64,000 bases of DNA from Motilimonas cestriensis (GTDB taxonomy: Bacteria; Pseudomonadota; Gammaproteobacteria; Enterobacterales; CBDFNC01). A program made the translations under genes and the position numbers. The stretch covers positions 1 through 64,000 of the forward strand of contig NZ_JAIMJA010000019.1 in the NCBI RefSeq assembly GCF_021295315.1. Direction: 5' to 3'. Shown piece after piece: positions 50,705 through 59,807 of this stretch (the stretch's first letter is position 1; every line of letters begins with the position of its first letter). The notes beneath the pieces were generated by a model, which was given only the letters and a program-made list of their open reading frames with translations, searched no databases and had not been told where the DNA came from.

Positions 50705-51289
50705 ATGCATTCAATTCAATGCCAGTGCGGTAGCGTCCGCGGCCAACTAGAAGGCAGTGGAGTCCACAATCGACTCATCTGCCACTGTACCGATTGCCAA
50801 GCGTTCGCAAAGTTTCTTGGCAAAGCGGCTGAGGTATTAGACCCGCAAGGCGGGACTGAGATTGTGCAAGTTGCGCAACCGCGTCTTCGCTTTTTGCATG
50901 GAGAAGATCGACTTTCTGCTGTACGCCTGAGTGAGAAGGGCATGGTTCGTTGGTATGCGTCGTGCTGTAACACTCCTATCGGCAACACGATGGCCAACCC
51001 AAAAATTTCATTTATTGGATTAATTCATTCCTCTCTCGATCATGCCCAGATGGATAAAGACTTCGGAACAAATATTGCGATCTTAAATACAGATACCGCT
51101 CTGGGTGAGATAAAGCCCAAGCAGCGTGGTCTTATAGGCGTTATAACACGTTTTATCTGGCTTCTTGTCACGATGTGCATCAGTGGCCGCTACAAAAATT
51201 CGCCGCTGTTTAATGCATCAGGCTCGCCGCGAGTGGTGCCATCGATACTTACGTCCCGAGAGTTGGCGCAGTTGAAGGATGACGCATAA
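50705..51289 (+). CDS. DUF6151-family protein (GFA-like zinc fold)
   Basis: About 194 residues from the ATG at 50705 (GGGAGTGG upstream; an upstream ATG at 50681 is possible). Cysteines IQCQCGSVRG and CHCTDCQAF resemble the zinc site of the GFA fold; WYASCCNTPIG follows. Uncharacterised family. Confidence 0.7.
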   Translation: MHSIQCQCGSVRGQLEGSGVHNRLICHCTDCQAFAKFLGKAAEVLDPQGGTEIVQVAQPRLRFLHGEDRLSAVRLSEKGMVRWYASCCNTPIGNTMANPKISFIGLIHSSLDHAQMDKDFGTNIAILNTDTALGEIKPKQRGLIGVITRFIWLLVTMCISGRYKNSPLFNASGSPRVVPSILTSRELAQLKDDA

Positions 51290-51394
51290 CTAATACCTCA
51301 TAACTTGGTTTCCAGCCCTTTTCTTGCTTCTGGTAATAAATAAAACCTTAGGTTAGAGTGCTTTAGATAACAACATGATTAAGGGAATATCAAC

Positions 51395-51991
51395 ATGCGC
51401 GTATACGGCGATGTGCAATCAGGTAACTGCTACAAGGTAAAACTGTTGATGGCGCTGCTGCAAATTGAGCATCAGTGGCAGGCGGTAGATATTTTAGCGG
51501 GTGATACCAAAACACCTGAATTTTTGGCTAAAAATGCCAATGGCAAAATTCCGTTAGTGGAGCTAGATGATGGCCGTTTGTTAGCCGAATCGAATGCGAT
51601 TTTGGGTTACTTTGCTGCCGATACGGCGCTAATGCCAAGTGATAAATTCCAAGAAGCTAAAGTGTATGAATGGTTGTTCTTTGAGCAATACAGCCATGAG
51701 CCTTTTGTCGCAGTAGCCCGTTTTATTCAGCATTATTTAGGCATGCCAGCGGCGCGCCTAGCTGAGTATGAATCGCTACAAGCCGGTGGTAATAAAGCTT
51801 TATCGATCATGGAACAACAGCTCACGAAAACCCATTTCTTAGTGGGTGACAGTTTAACTATTGCAGACATTGCACTATATGCTTACACCCATGTGGCCGG
51901 GCAAGGTGGTTTTGATTTAAACCGCTATCCGCATATTCAAGCTTGGTGTCAGCGCATTGCGCAGCAGCCGCATTATGTGGCGCTGGGTTAA
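51395..51991 (+). CDS. Glutathione S-transferase
   Basis: 198 residues. Thioredoxin-like domain (VYGDVQSGNCYKVKLLMALL, NGKIPLVELDDG, LLAESNAILGYF) and helical C-terminal domain with ITDHF-like (HFLVGDSLTIADIALYAYTH) motif of GSTs. The Ser/Thr contact for glutathione is in ESNAIL. The next gene starts three bases after its stop. Confidence 0.9.
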   Translation: MRVYGDVQSGNCYKVKLLMALLQIEHQWQAVDILAGDTKTPEFLAKNANGKIPLVELDDGRLLAESNAILGYFAADTALMPSDKFQEAKVYEWLFFEQYSHEPFVAVARFIQHYLGMPAARLAEYESLQAGGNKALSIMEQQLTKTHFLVGDSLTIADIALYAYTHVAGQGGFDLNRYPHIQAWCQRIAQQPHYVALG

Positions 51992-51994
51992 GTA

Positions 51995-52507
51995 ATGAGG
52001 CTGCTGTTTAATGTTATGGTGACCTTGGCGTTGATAGCGGCGGGCTTGATGGCAATCTTTACGTTTACTGCGCCGCCGCTGGTGGAAGCTAATTTTGCGG
52101 AAAAAGCGCCTAACTTTTTTGTATTGGCGAGAACAAGCAAAGGATACCAAAAAATAAAGCTAGCGCATGCCTTGGCTAACCCGTCTGATTATCAGTTTTG
52201 GCTTGACCAAGAAGAAGTAGCGTTAAATGTCGGCGATATTCACCACATCCGTGTGTTGCAGTCGGATCGGGATAGCCAGCTGATCCGCTTTAATTATGTT
52301 AACAGTTACAGCTCAACCTCTATTTATCGGGTCAGTAAAGACCAGCAATTAACGCCTGTGAGTTACGAAATAAACCATCAAATGGGGCAAGGTGTGATTG
52401 TTATGATTGCGTTTATTCCTTTAATATTTATTGCCCGCTGGCTGGCAAAATTATTGGCAAATAGATTATTCCCCCCCGCGATTAAGCAAACTAATTCCTC
52501 AACTTAG
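51995..52507 (+). CDS. Membrane protein of unknown function
   Basis: 170 residues. N-terminal helix (LLFNVMVTLALIAAGLMAIF), a periplasmic or cytosolic beta-rich part, and a C-terminal helix (GQGVIVMIAFIPLIFIARWL). The family is not recognised. It follows the GST gene closely. Confidence 0.6.
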   Translation: MRLLFNVMVTLALIAAGLMAIFTFTAPPLVEANFAEKAPNFFVLARTSKGYQKIKLAHALANPSDYQFWLDQEEVALNVGDIHHIRVLQSDRDSQLIRFNYVNSYSSTSIYRVSKDQQLTPVSYEINHQMGQGVIVMIAFIPLIFIARWLAKLLANRLFPPAIKQTNSST

Positions 52508-52557
52508 GCCACATTGAGGAATTTAAACACTGCCCTTTAACCTTGTTCTTCACTAAT

Positions 52558-52575
52558 ATTCATCAGTAGGTGAAT
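52558..52575. promoter_or_regulatory. Putative TetR operator of exporter operon
   Basis: ATTCATC-AGTA-GGTGAAT, an imperfect 18-bp palindrome 18 bases upstream of the TetR start, the usual place for autorepression by TetR/CerR-type regulators. Confidence 0.45.
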
Positions 52576-52593
52576 TATTGTTGAGGAGCGAGT

Positions 52594-53250
52594 ATGGCAA
52601 CGCTGAGTGAGCGGGTTGCGGGGCGACCGAAAGGGGATTCTGATGCGCGAAGTAGGTTAATTCGCGCGGCGTTGCAGCTATTCGGTAGTCGCAGCTTTGC
52701 GACGGTTTCAACGCGAGAATTAGCGCGACAAGCTGAAGTGGATGCTGCAATGATCCGTTATTACTTTGGCTCTAAAACCGGCTTGTTTGAAAGCATGGTG
52801 CGTGAAACGTTGGCACCGGTTTTAGCCAATCTACGTGACATGTCGGCCTCGGCTGCGCCCAGCGATCTTGCCAGCTTAATGCAAACTTACTACCAGGCCA
52901 TGGCTCCTAACCCTGCTTTACCGCGATTAATAGTGCGAGTTTTACAAGAGCCAGAGCACAGCGAGCCGCAGCGGATTTTATTAAATGTTTTTGCTGATGT
53001 AATGGAGCTATCTCGCCAATGGTTGGCTCGTGCGTTGATTAACTCTGGCAGCTTACGTGATGAAGTGAACCCCGAATTAGCGCGTTTAAGCTTAGTTAGC
53101 TTAATGGTCTTTCCCTTAATCGCTCCGCCGGTATTGATGCAACAGTTTGGTTTTAGTGGTCAGCCCAATGAGTTAGCGCAATTAGTGGCGCATAATATCA
53201 GTGTATTACAGCATGGCTTGCTGAAGTCGTCTGACTCGGAGGACGCATAA
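52594..53250 (+). CDS. TetR-family regulator with CerR-type C-terminal domain
   Basis: 218 residues. Helix-turn-helix SFATVSTRELARQAEVDAAM IRYYFGSKTGLF, then the CerR (DUF1956) ligand domain. First gene of an exporter operon: its TAA overlaps the ATG of the HlyD gene. GAGGAG upstream. Confidence 0.9.
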   Translation: MATLSERVAGRPKGDSDARSRLIRAALQLFGSRSFATVSTRELARQAEVDAAMIRYYFGSKTGLFESMVRETLAPVLANLRDMSASAAPSDLASLMQTYYQAMAPNPALPRLIVRVLQEPEHSEPQRILLNVFADVMELSRQWLARALINSGSLRDEVNPELARLSLVSLMVFPLIAPPVLMQQFGFSGQPNELAQLVAHNISVLQHGLLKSSDSEDA

Positions 53251-54191
53251 TGAAGTACTTAACTTTACTTGCTGTGTTAATGATCATCACGGGATGCACC
53301 GAGCCAGAGCCAAGGGCTTTTGGTCAGGTTGAGCGGGATCGGATGACATTAACCGCGCCTGTTAATGAAGTAATCAAGCAAATTTTGGTTGAAGAAGGGC
53401 AGCAAGTGAGTGCGGGTGACGCCTTACTGCGTTTGGATGATACGGTTGCCCAAGCACAACTGGCACAAAAACAAGCCGAGCTGGCGCAAATCCAAGCCAA
53501 GTTAGCAGAGCTGGTAGCTGGCGCGAGAGGCGAAGAAATTGCCCGTGCTAAAGCCAGCGTAGCGGAAGCGAAAGCCAATGTTACCGAAGCGCAGCAAGAC
53601 TATGTACGTACTCAGCGCTTGTATAAAACGCGGGTGTTGACCAAAGCAGATTTAGACCAAGCCAAAGCTAACTTAGACACGGCAGATGCTAAGCAAGCCC
53701 AAGCCCAACAAAGTTTGAACGAGTTACAAAACGGTACGCGCAGTGAGCAAATAGATCAAGCTCGTGCCATGGTCAATGGTGCCCAAGCAGGCGTGGCCAT
53801 TGCGCAAAAAAACTTGGCAGATTTAACCTTAATTACTGCACAGGCTGGCATTGTGGATGTTATGCCGTGGCAAGTAGGCGACCGTGTGGTCAAGGGGTCA
53901 CAGCTGGTGGGGCTACTTGCTACCGAACGACCTTATGTAAGGGCTTATATTCCTGCCACTTGGCTCGATCGGGTATCAGTGGGGGCGCAGGTTAATGTTT
54001 TAGTGGATGGCCGTGAGCAAAGTTTAACCGGCACTGTGCGCAAGGTGCGCAGTGAGCCTGCTTATACGCCATTCTATGCATTAAACGAGCGCGATCGAGC
54101 GCGCTTAATGTACCTAGCAGATATTGATTTAGACGCCGCTGGCCAACAATTGCCCACGGGCATGGCCCTTGAAGTGGAGCTATTGCCATGA
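53250..54191 (+). CDS. HlyD-family adaptor lipoprotein (YbhG-like)
   Basis: 313 residues. Lipoprotein signal with lipobox LMIITGC, biotinyl-lipoyl half-motif (QILVEEGQQVSAGDALLRLD), a long coiled-coil hairpin and a beta barrel, as in YbhG of the YbhGFSR exporter. Couples an ABC exporter to an outer-membrane channel. Overlaps the ATPase gene by four bases. Confidence 0.9.
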   Translation: MKYLTLLAVLMIITGCTEPEPRAFGQVERDRMTLTAPVNEVIKQILVEEGQQVSAGDALLRLDDTVAQAQLAQKQAELAQIQAKLAELVAGARGEEIARAKASVAEAKANVTEAQQDYVRTQRLYKTRVLTKADLDQAKANLDTADAKQAQAQQSLNELQNGTRSEQIDQARAMVNGAQAGVAIAQKNLADLTLITAQAGIVDVMPWQVGDRVVKGSQLVGLLATERPYVRAYIPATWLDRVSVGAQVNVLVDGREQSLTGTVRKVRSEPAYTPFYALNERDRARLMYLADIDLDAAGQQLPTGMALEVELLP

Positions 54192-55114
54192 GCGCATGCT
54201 TGGCGATTGAAACTCATGGCATGAGCCGTGAGTTCGCTGGTGTGATGGCGGTTGACCAAGTCGATTTAGCCATCGCTACGGGCAGTATTTACGGCTTTTT
54301 AGGGCCGAATGGCTGCGGCAAATCTACCTCTATTAGGATGCTGACTGGATTATTAACGCCCAGTGCTGGTGAGATTAAAGTTCTCGGTGATAACTTATTT
54401 GGTGCCGAGGAAAGAATACGCCGCCGCATTGGTTATATGACGCAAAAATTCTCCTTATACGACAACTTATCGGTGTTGGAAAATCTGGAATTTGTTGCGC
54501 GAATTTATGGCTTAAAGCGCAGCGAGCGCCGCAGCCGTTTAGCTGAGTTGTTAAGCTTGTATGAATTAGCAGGGCGTGAAAAACAATTGGCTGGCTCAAT
54601 GAGCGGAGGGCAAAAGCAGCGCTTAGCCTTAGCTGCTGCGACATTACATCGCCCTGAACTGCTATTTTTAGACGAGCCCACTTCGGCGGTTGATCCCGAA
54701 AATCGCCGCGAATTTTGGGAGCGCTTGTTTGATTTATGCGACCAAGGCACCACCATTTTAGTCTCAACCCATTACATGGATGAAGCCGAGCGGTGTCATG
54801 GCCTGGCTATTTTAGAGCGCGGTATTAAACGCGCCGATGGCTCGCCGCAACAATTGATGGATGCGATGAATGCACAAGTGGTTGAAGTAGCTGGAGAAGA
54901 TCTGCGCTCGCTGAAACAAACCTTAGTTAAACTCCCTGAAGTACTTTCTGCCGCGCAAATTGGCAGTCGGTTGCGGGTGCTGGTGGCGCGAAAAATTGCT
55001 GACCCCCTCGCTTGGTTAAAACTGCAAGTAGGCGAGCGAGATCTGTTCTTGGTGCAGCCTAGCTTAGAGGATGTATTTGTCACTTGTACGGGAGGGGATC
55101 GGCATGTGGCTTAG
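54188..55114 (+). CDS. ABC exporter ATPase (YbhF N-half-like)
   Basis: 308 residues. Walker A GPNGCGKST, Q-loop GYMTQKFSLYDNL, signature MSGGQKQRL, Walker B ELLFLDEPTSAVDP and H-loop STHYMDEAE are all present. In E. coli YbhF two such halves are fused in one protein; here it is a single half. The last codons overlap the ATG of a decayed permease gene (55104). Confidence 0.93.
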   Translation: MSACLAIETHGMSREFAGVMAVDQVDLAIATGSIYGFLGPNGCGKSTSIRMLTGLLTPSAGEIKVLGDNLFGAEERIRRRIGYMTQKFSLYDNLSVLENLEFVARIYGLKRSERRSRLAELLSLYELAGREKQLAGSMSGGQKQRLALAAATLHRPELLFLDEPTSAVDPENRREFWERLFDLCDQGTTILVSTHYMDEAERCHGLAILERGIKRADGSPQQLMDAMNAQVVEVAGEDLRSLKQTLVKLPEVLSAAQIGSRLRVLVARKIADPLAWLKLQVGERDLFLVQPSLEDVFVTCTGGDRHVA

Positions 55115-55340
55115 GGTTTTAAAGGCTATCGTTGATTGCGCTCGAACAATTACTGCAACTCGAATGCTGGATAAACGAAAGAGTATGTTTTTCCCGCAAA
55201 AACGCGGTGAATATGTCCCTATACGCTTTGCGTTTTCATCCCTGAAAACGAAATTTTGCAGTAACAACAGACTCTACTCGACCGCGACAGGTTTAAGCAA
55301 AGCGCAGGTGAGCGTATGGGAGATTACATATGTTGCTTAG
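55104..55340 (+). pseudogene. Decayed first permease (YbhS-like), replaced by short repeat
   Basis: An ATG with GGAGGGG upstream, overlapping the ATPase stop (ATG at 55104, TAG at 55112), begins MWLRVLKAIV, which resembles the start MLLRIWAVVVKELR of the following permease. After about ten codons similarity ends; the rest (78 codons to 55340) reads as non-membrane peptide. Between TTACTGCAA (55150) and TTGCAGTAA (55264) is a 115-bp inverted-repeat segment. The second permease of the YbhFSR pair is missing. Confidence 0.6.
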
Positions 55341-56451
55341 GATCTGGGCCGTTGTAGTAAAAGAGTTGCGCCAGCTTTCGCGCGACCGCATGACCTTTGG
55401 CATGATAGTGATGATCCCGCTGGTGCAGCTGATGTTATTTGGCTATGCCATCAATACCGATGCACGTCACCTTCCTGCGGGGTTAGTGAATTTAAGTGAC
55501 AGTGCCTATGCACCGCGGATTGTGGCGGCCATGCAGGCCAGCCAAGTGGTTGATTTTAAATTTAACTACGCCAGCATTAACGAGGCTGAGGCGGCCATTA
55601 CTAAAGGTGAGGTAAAGTCGGTGTTGTATTTACCGCCCGATTTAGCTGAGCGCTTAGTGCGTCATCCCTCGGCTAGTGGCGGGCATTATTTCGCGCAACC
55701 AGTCGGCCAATGGCTGGTGGACGGCTCGGATACTGTGGTGGCGGCGACCATCAAAACACTCAGACAAATGCCGCTGTATGATGTGATGAATTTGCCGCCC
55801 ACTCACACTGTGCCCAGTTTTGAAGTGGTGCAATATTTCAATCCCGAGCAGCGTTCGGTAGTAAACATCGTGCCCGGTTTGCTGGGGGTGATTTTAACCA
55901 TGACCATGGTGATGTTTACCTCGGCGGCGATTGTGCGCGAGCGTGAGCAAGGCAATATGGAGTTTTTAATCACCACACCAGTACGGCCAATGGAATTAAT
56001 GGTCGGTAAAATAATGCCTTATGTGTTGGTGGGACTAATACAAGTGACCATAGTGCTAGGCGCAGGACATTTGCTATTTGACGTGCCATTTCGTGGTGGT
56101 ATCGACTCAATGGCGCTAGCATCACTGTTGTTTATTTGTGCCAGTTTGACCTTAGGCTTAGTGATCTCGACCATCGCGAAAACTCAGCTCCAGTCGATGC
56201 AATTGACTATTTTTATTTTGTTACCTTCCATTTTGCTGTCGGGCTTTATGTTCCCTTACGAGGCGATGCCTGTGGCAGCGCAATGGATTGCCGAAGCGCT
56301 GCCCGCTACTCATTTTATGCGAATGTCCCGCGCCATTGTGCTACGTGATGCAGAGGTGATGGATCTAAGCCTAGATGCACTGTGGTTACTAGGATTTACT
56401 GCTATCGGTTTGTTGGTGGCGAGTTTACGTTTTTCAAAGCGGTTGGATTGA
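55330..56451 (+). CDS. ABC-2 exporter permease (YbhR-like)
   Basis: 373 residues. ABC2_membrane fold: N-terminal cytosolic helix and membrane helix, a large extracytoplasmic domain (about 45-185), then five helices with the signature GNMEFLITTPVRPMELMVGK and LPSILLSGFMFPYEAMP. GGGAG site upstream. As the only full-length permease left it may act as a homodimer. Confidence 0.92.
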   Translation: MLLRIWAVVVKELRQLSRDRMTFGMIVMIPLVQLMLFGYAINTDARHLPAGLVNLSDSAYAPRIVAAMQASQVVDFKFNYASINEAEAAITKGEVKSVLYLPPDLAERLVRHPSASGGHYFAQPVGQWLVDGSDTVVAATIKTLRQMPLYDVMNLPPTHTVPSFEVVQYFNPEQRSVVNIVPGLLGVILTMTMVMFTSAAIVREREQGNMEFLITTPVRPMELMVGKIMPYVLVGLIQVTIVLGAGHLLFDVPFRGGIDSMALASLLFICASLTLGLVISTIAKTQLQSMQLTIFILLPSILLSGFMFPYEAMPVAAQWIAEALPATHFMRMSRAIVLRDAEVMDLSLDALWLLGFTAIGLLVASLRFSKRLD

Positions 56452-56464
56452 TTAGGTGGTGAAT

Positions 56465-56497
56465 TTAAGCGAACTCAGCATCGTTGAGTTCGCTTAA
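56465..56497. terminator. Convergent hairpin terminator
   Basis: TTAAGCGAACTCA-GCATCGT-TGAGTTCGCTTAA, perfect 13-bp arms, between the convergent permease and PDC-like genes. Flanking A/T allows use in both directions. Confidence 0.7.
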
Positions 56498-56502
56498 CCA
56501 GA

Positions 56503-57063
56503 TTACAATTCGTCTACGTTAATGCCGATGGTGATTGCGCCAATTGGAGCACCATTCTCATCGACTATGGTGGCGCTCATTTGTGACTGAAACATTTGGG
56601 TAGATTCATCTTCTTCTACTTCATCAACAAAAATAGCACCCGCCCCCATGGAGTAAGTCTGTTTAAATTTATCTTCATCCCCTTGCCAGTAGTCACTGGT
56701 CATGGAGCTTTGACCAACATTAAGGCCTTTGTTATCCATGATGAATATTTCTGTGTAAAGGCCTGCAGCGTCTGTTTCAACCTGCTTTAAGTAAGTTGAA
56801 AGCTCATTATTAAGTGTTTTATCTATTAAGGTAGTATCTCCGCCATCGACACCTGTGCGCCATTGTTGATCGAGCGAATTGATGTCGTTATCTGTTAACG
56901 ACATGTTTCGTTGATTTTGTGCCTTTACTGCAGTGATAACAGTAGGAGTATTTAGCCAAGAGCTTACTTTGGTTGCAAAATGCTCTTTCATTTGTGGCGC
57001 AAAATCATTGGCTTGAACGCTGCTAGCTGCTATTAGAAGCGCGCATAAAACAATTTTTTTCAT
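56503..57063 (-). CDS. Periplasmic PDC-sensor-like protein
   Basis: 186 residues with a signal peptide (MKKIVLCALLIAASSVQA). The mature part resembles a PDC/dCache-type sensor half (LYTEIFIMDNKGLNVGQSSM, WQGDEDKFKQTYSMG, GAPIGAITIGINVDEL), without a membrane segment or output domain. It is divergent from the chemoreceptor gene at 57172 across 108 bases, so it may bind its ligand and pass it to that receptor. Ends at a shared terminator. Confidence 0.75.
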   Translation of the reverse strand: MKKIVLCALLIAASSVQANDFAPQMKEHFATKVSSWLNTPTVITAVKAQNQRNMSLTDNDINSLDQQWRTGVDGGDTTLIDKTLNNELSTYLKQVETDAAGLYTEIFIMDNKGLNVGQSSMTSDYWQGDEDKFKQTYSMGAGAIFVDEVEEDESTQMFQSQMSATIVDENGAPIGAITIGINVDEL

Positions 57064-57171
57064 CTTTACCTCACTTTATAATGATCTATATGTCAACTAC
57101 AGTTACAGCATAGTCTATTTTTTACGTTTGCTTCCTTCGCTTTTGAGTCTGGTTCTTTGGAGAATACTTTC

Positions 57172-58731
57172 ATGCAAAATTGGTCAATCAAGGTTACTTT
57201 GTCTTGCATTATTATTGTGTTGCTCGTTGCTGGTTCGGCCTTATCATTTGCGCTAAACCGCCACCACGTTCAAACGTTAGCAAAACATCAATTTCAGCAA
57301 CAAAGTTTACTAATGAGTTCTGCCATTTCGTTAAAAATTGCGGGGGCGACTCGATTCGGTAAAGTAGAAAATATTGCTGAAGATATTCAGGTTGTGAATC
57401 AGCAAAATCCCAATAGCATACTGTTTTTGCAAGTACTCGATAATGACGGTAACGTAATTTACAGTGCCGACGATTTATCGCTACAGGCAGGGCAAATAAA
57501 GCTCGTTGCTGACCACGAAAGCCAGTATCAAACCGTTAATAATACGGACTATTTAGAGGTTTGGCAGGAGATTAAATACGGTAAAAAAGACGATCTCGTA
57601 GGTCATTTAGCCGTGGCCTATAATTATCAAATGATTGCCGATGAAATTAATTCGAATAGCCGTACTTTGATTGGTTTTTTCATTGGCCAGGTTTTATTTA
57701 TCACTTGCGTGGTTTACTTCTCTATCCACTGGTTGCTGAGTAAACCATTACAGCATTTTGCCTTAAGTATTAGTCGTCTAAGCAAAGGCGATGCAAATTT
57801 AAGTGCTCGTATAGAAGAGAAAGGAGCGCCAGAGCTAAAAAATATTGCGCAGTATTTTAACCAATTACTTGAAGCGTTATCTCAGTCCTTCACCCATCTT
57901 AGTGAGCAAACTTCACGATTGACGCATTTGAAAGATAACAGCCATCAATACTCACAACAATTGATTGAGTTGATTGCCAAACAAGCTGACGACGTACATC
58001 TTGCCCAGCAACAAATCGATCAAGTTAATCAAATGAGCGAAAGCATTATTAGTTCATCTTCTACCTCGAATACTAAGGTGGCAAGTATCAATCAAGATGC
58101 AACTCGTACTAATGGCACCATAGAAGAATCATTAACAGGAATAAAAGCATTTGAACAAGAAATGACGTTAACGGCAGCATCCATCAAAAATCTATCAGAG
58201 AACACGCTATCCATTACCGGTGTACTGGATGTCATTAAAAGTATTGCCGACCAAACAAATTTATTGGCCCTTAATGCTGCGATTGAGGCTGCTCGTGCGG
58301 GTGAGCAAGGCCGAGGTTTTGCCGTGGTTGCTGATGAAGTGCGCTCTTTAGCGGGTAAAACCAGTCAATCGACAGAAAAAATTAACACGATGATTTCCAC
58401 GTTACAGCAAGGGGCACAACATGCTGTGGATAGTATGAATGCTAGCCAAGCTACTTTACACACTAATGTGGCGGCGATTGAGCAAGTGAGCAGTCAATTT
58501 GGTCAAATATTTGTTGAAATAGTTGACGTGATGGGTATCAACCAAGAAATAAAATCACTCGCTCTTAATCAAAATCAAGCAAGTGCAGAGCTACATCAGC
58601 GTTTAGAAGAGTTAGTTTTACAGGCGCAATCAGGCCAACAAGTGGCGACTAATGCTCATCATGCGCACCGTGAAATGGAGCAAGAGCTGACTAAAACCGT
58701 GAATTTGGTTAAGCGTTTTAATGCTGAGTAA
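57172..58731 (+). CDS. Transmembrane methyl-accepting chemotaxis protein
   Basis: 519 residues from the ATG at 57172 (GGAG nine bases upstream; an in-frame TTG at 57157 is unlikely). Two membrane helices (about 8-28 and 170-190) enclose a small periplasmic sensor domain, then a HAMP-like segment and the long signalling bundle with hairpin tip [21 protein letters not shown] flagellar or other taxis receptor. Paired head-to-head with the PDC-like protein. Confidence 0.92.
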   Translation: MQNWSIKVTLSCIIIVLLVAGSALSFALNRHHVQTLAKHQFQQQSLLMSSAISLKIAGATRFGKVENIAEDIQVVNQQNPNSILFLQVLDNDGNVIYSADDLSLQAGQIKLVADHESQYQTVNNTDYLEVWQEIKYGKKDDLVGHLAVAYNYQMIADEINSNSRTLIGFFIGQVLFITCVVYFSIHWLLSKPLQHFALSISRLSKGDANLSARIEEKGAPELKNIAQYFNQLLEALSQSFTHLSEQTSRLTHLKDNSHQYSQQLIELIAKQADDVHLAQQQIDQVNQMSESIISSSSTSNTKVASINQDATRTNGTIEESLTGIKAFEQEMTLTAASIKNLSENTLSITGVLDVIKSIADQTNLLALNAAIEAARAGEQGRGFAVVADEVRSLAGKTSQSTEKINTMISTLQQGAQHAVDSMNASQATLHTNVAAIEQVSSQFGQIFVEIVDVMGINQEIKSLALNQNQASAELHQRLEELVLQAQSGQQVATNAHHAHREMEQELTKTVNLVKRFNAE

Positions 58732-58733
58732 AT

Positions 58734-59630
58734 CTACTCTTGACCGCCTTGCCAAAACTGGCTGACGTGTTCAATAAACGCCCGTAGTTTGGCAGAGCGG
58801 TTAGCTTGATGCGGAAACAGTAAATAGATATCACGACTTAAAGTGGTGAACTCCGGCAACACTTGGATTAATTGATCTTGGCTAATCAGTGGATTAAGTA
58901 AAAAATCAGGTAGCTTGATAATGCCTTGGCCTTGCAAGGCGGCTTGAATCAGTAGCATGTTGTCGTTGATTTGCAGCGTGCCGTGGGTGTCGACATCGTA
59001 TTGATTGTTTTGTTGCTCAAAGTGCCATCGCGTTAGATTGGGATCTGACAAACAGCTATGATGCGTCAAATCTAACGGTGTCACTGGGCGGCCATTTTTT
59101 GCTAAGTATTCCGGCGATGCGCAGCAAATATGTTGATAACTCAATAGCTTTTTCGCCACCATATTTTCTGGCGGCGTGTTGGTGGCACGAATGGCAAAAT
59201 CAAACCGGCTGCTGGCAAGATTTTCATTTTGATAGCCAATGTTGAGGTCAAAGGTGATGCCCGGATATTGCTGCTGAAAGCGAGCACATAAAGGCAGTAA
59301 ATAACGTTGGCTAAATAGCATTGGCGCGGTAATACTAATTTGCCCGGTGACATCAGTGGTGACCTGGTTTAAGCCTTTTTCTAAATTGGCAACAGATGCG
59401 TTTATTTGCCGCATTTTTTGCAGCACCTGATGCCCCGCGGCGGTGAGTTTGACGTGGCGGGTGGTGCGGATCAGTAAGCTTACTGCCAGCTCTTTTTCTA
59501 AGGTGTTAATTTGCGTGGATAAATAGCTGCGCGAGATTCCCAGGTTTTCAGCGGCTTTGGCAAAGTTTAAGGTTTCCGCCACTTCACTAAATAAGTGGTA
59601 ACGTTCAAAGCGTTTATGGGCTTTTTGCAT
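58734..59630 (-). CDS. LysR-family regulator
   Basis: 298 residues from the ATG at 59630; an upstream ATG (59666) lies inside the putative operator and is less likely. Helix-turn-helix NFAKAAENLGISRSYLSTQI NTLEKELA; effector domain follows. Divergent from an aldo-keto reductase gene. Confidence 0.92.
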   Translation of the reverse strand: MQKAHKRFERYHLFSEVAETLNFAKAAENLGISRSYLSTQINTLEKELAVSLLIRTTRHVKLTAAGHQVLQKMRQINASVANLEKGLNQVTTDVTGQISITAPMLFSQRYLLPLCARFQQQYPGITFDLNIGYQNENLASSRFDFAIRATNTPPENMVAKKLLSYQHICCASPEYLAKNGRPVTPLDLTHHSCLSDPNLTRWHFEQQNNQYDVDTHGTLQINDNMLLIQAALQGQGIIKLPDFLLNPLISQDQLIQVLPEFTTLSRDIYLLFPHQANRSAKLRAFIEHVSQFWQGGQE

Positions 59631-59651
59631 GGCGCTAGTCTCTCTATATCT

Positions 59652-59716
59652 CACAATACGACTCATTGTGGTTAATCATCAGCAAAAATGCATCCTATTG
59701 TTCGCTATATCGAACA
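59652..59716. promoter_or_regulatory. Two palindromes between LysR and aldo-keto reductase genes
   Basis: CACAAT-ACGACTC-ATTGTG (59652-59670) and TGTTCG-CTATAT-CGAACA (59699-59716), both with perfect 6-bp arms. Two sites in one gap fit LysR binding to a repression and an activation site. Confidence 0.55.
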
Positions 59717-59807
59717 GTTAGTTTTTGTTTTGGCCTTTAATCTGACCCGTTGGCGGCATAGGATGGGATCAGTAAATGATATTTTCTACTTGGTTAGGAG
59801 CTTTATT

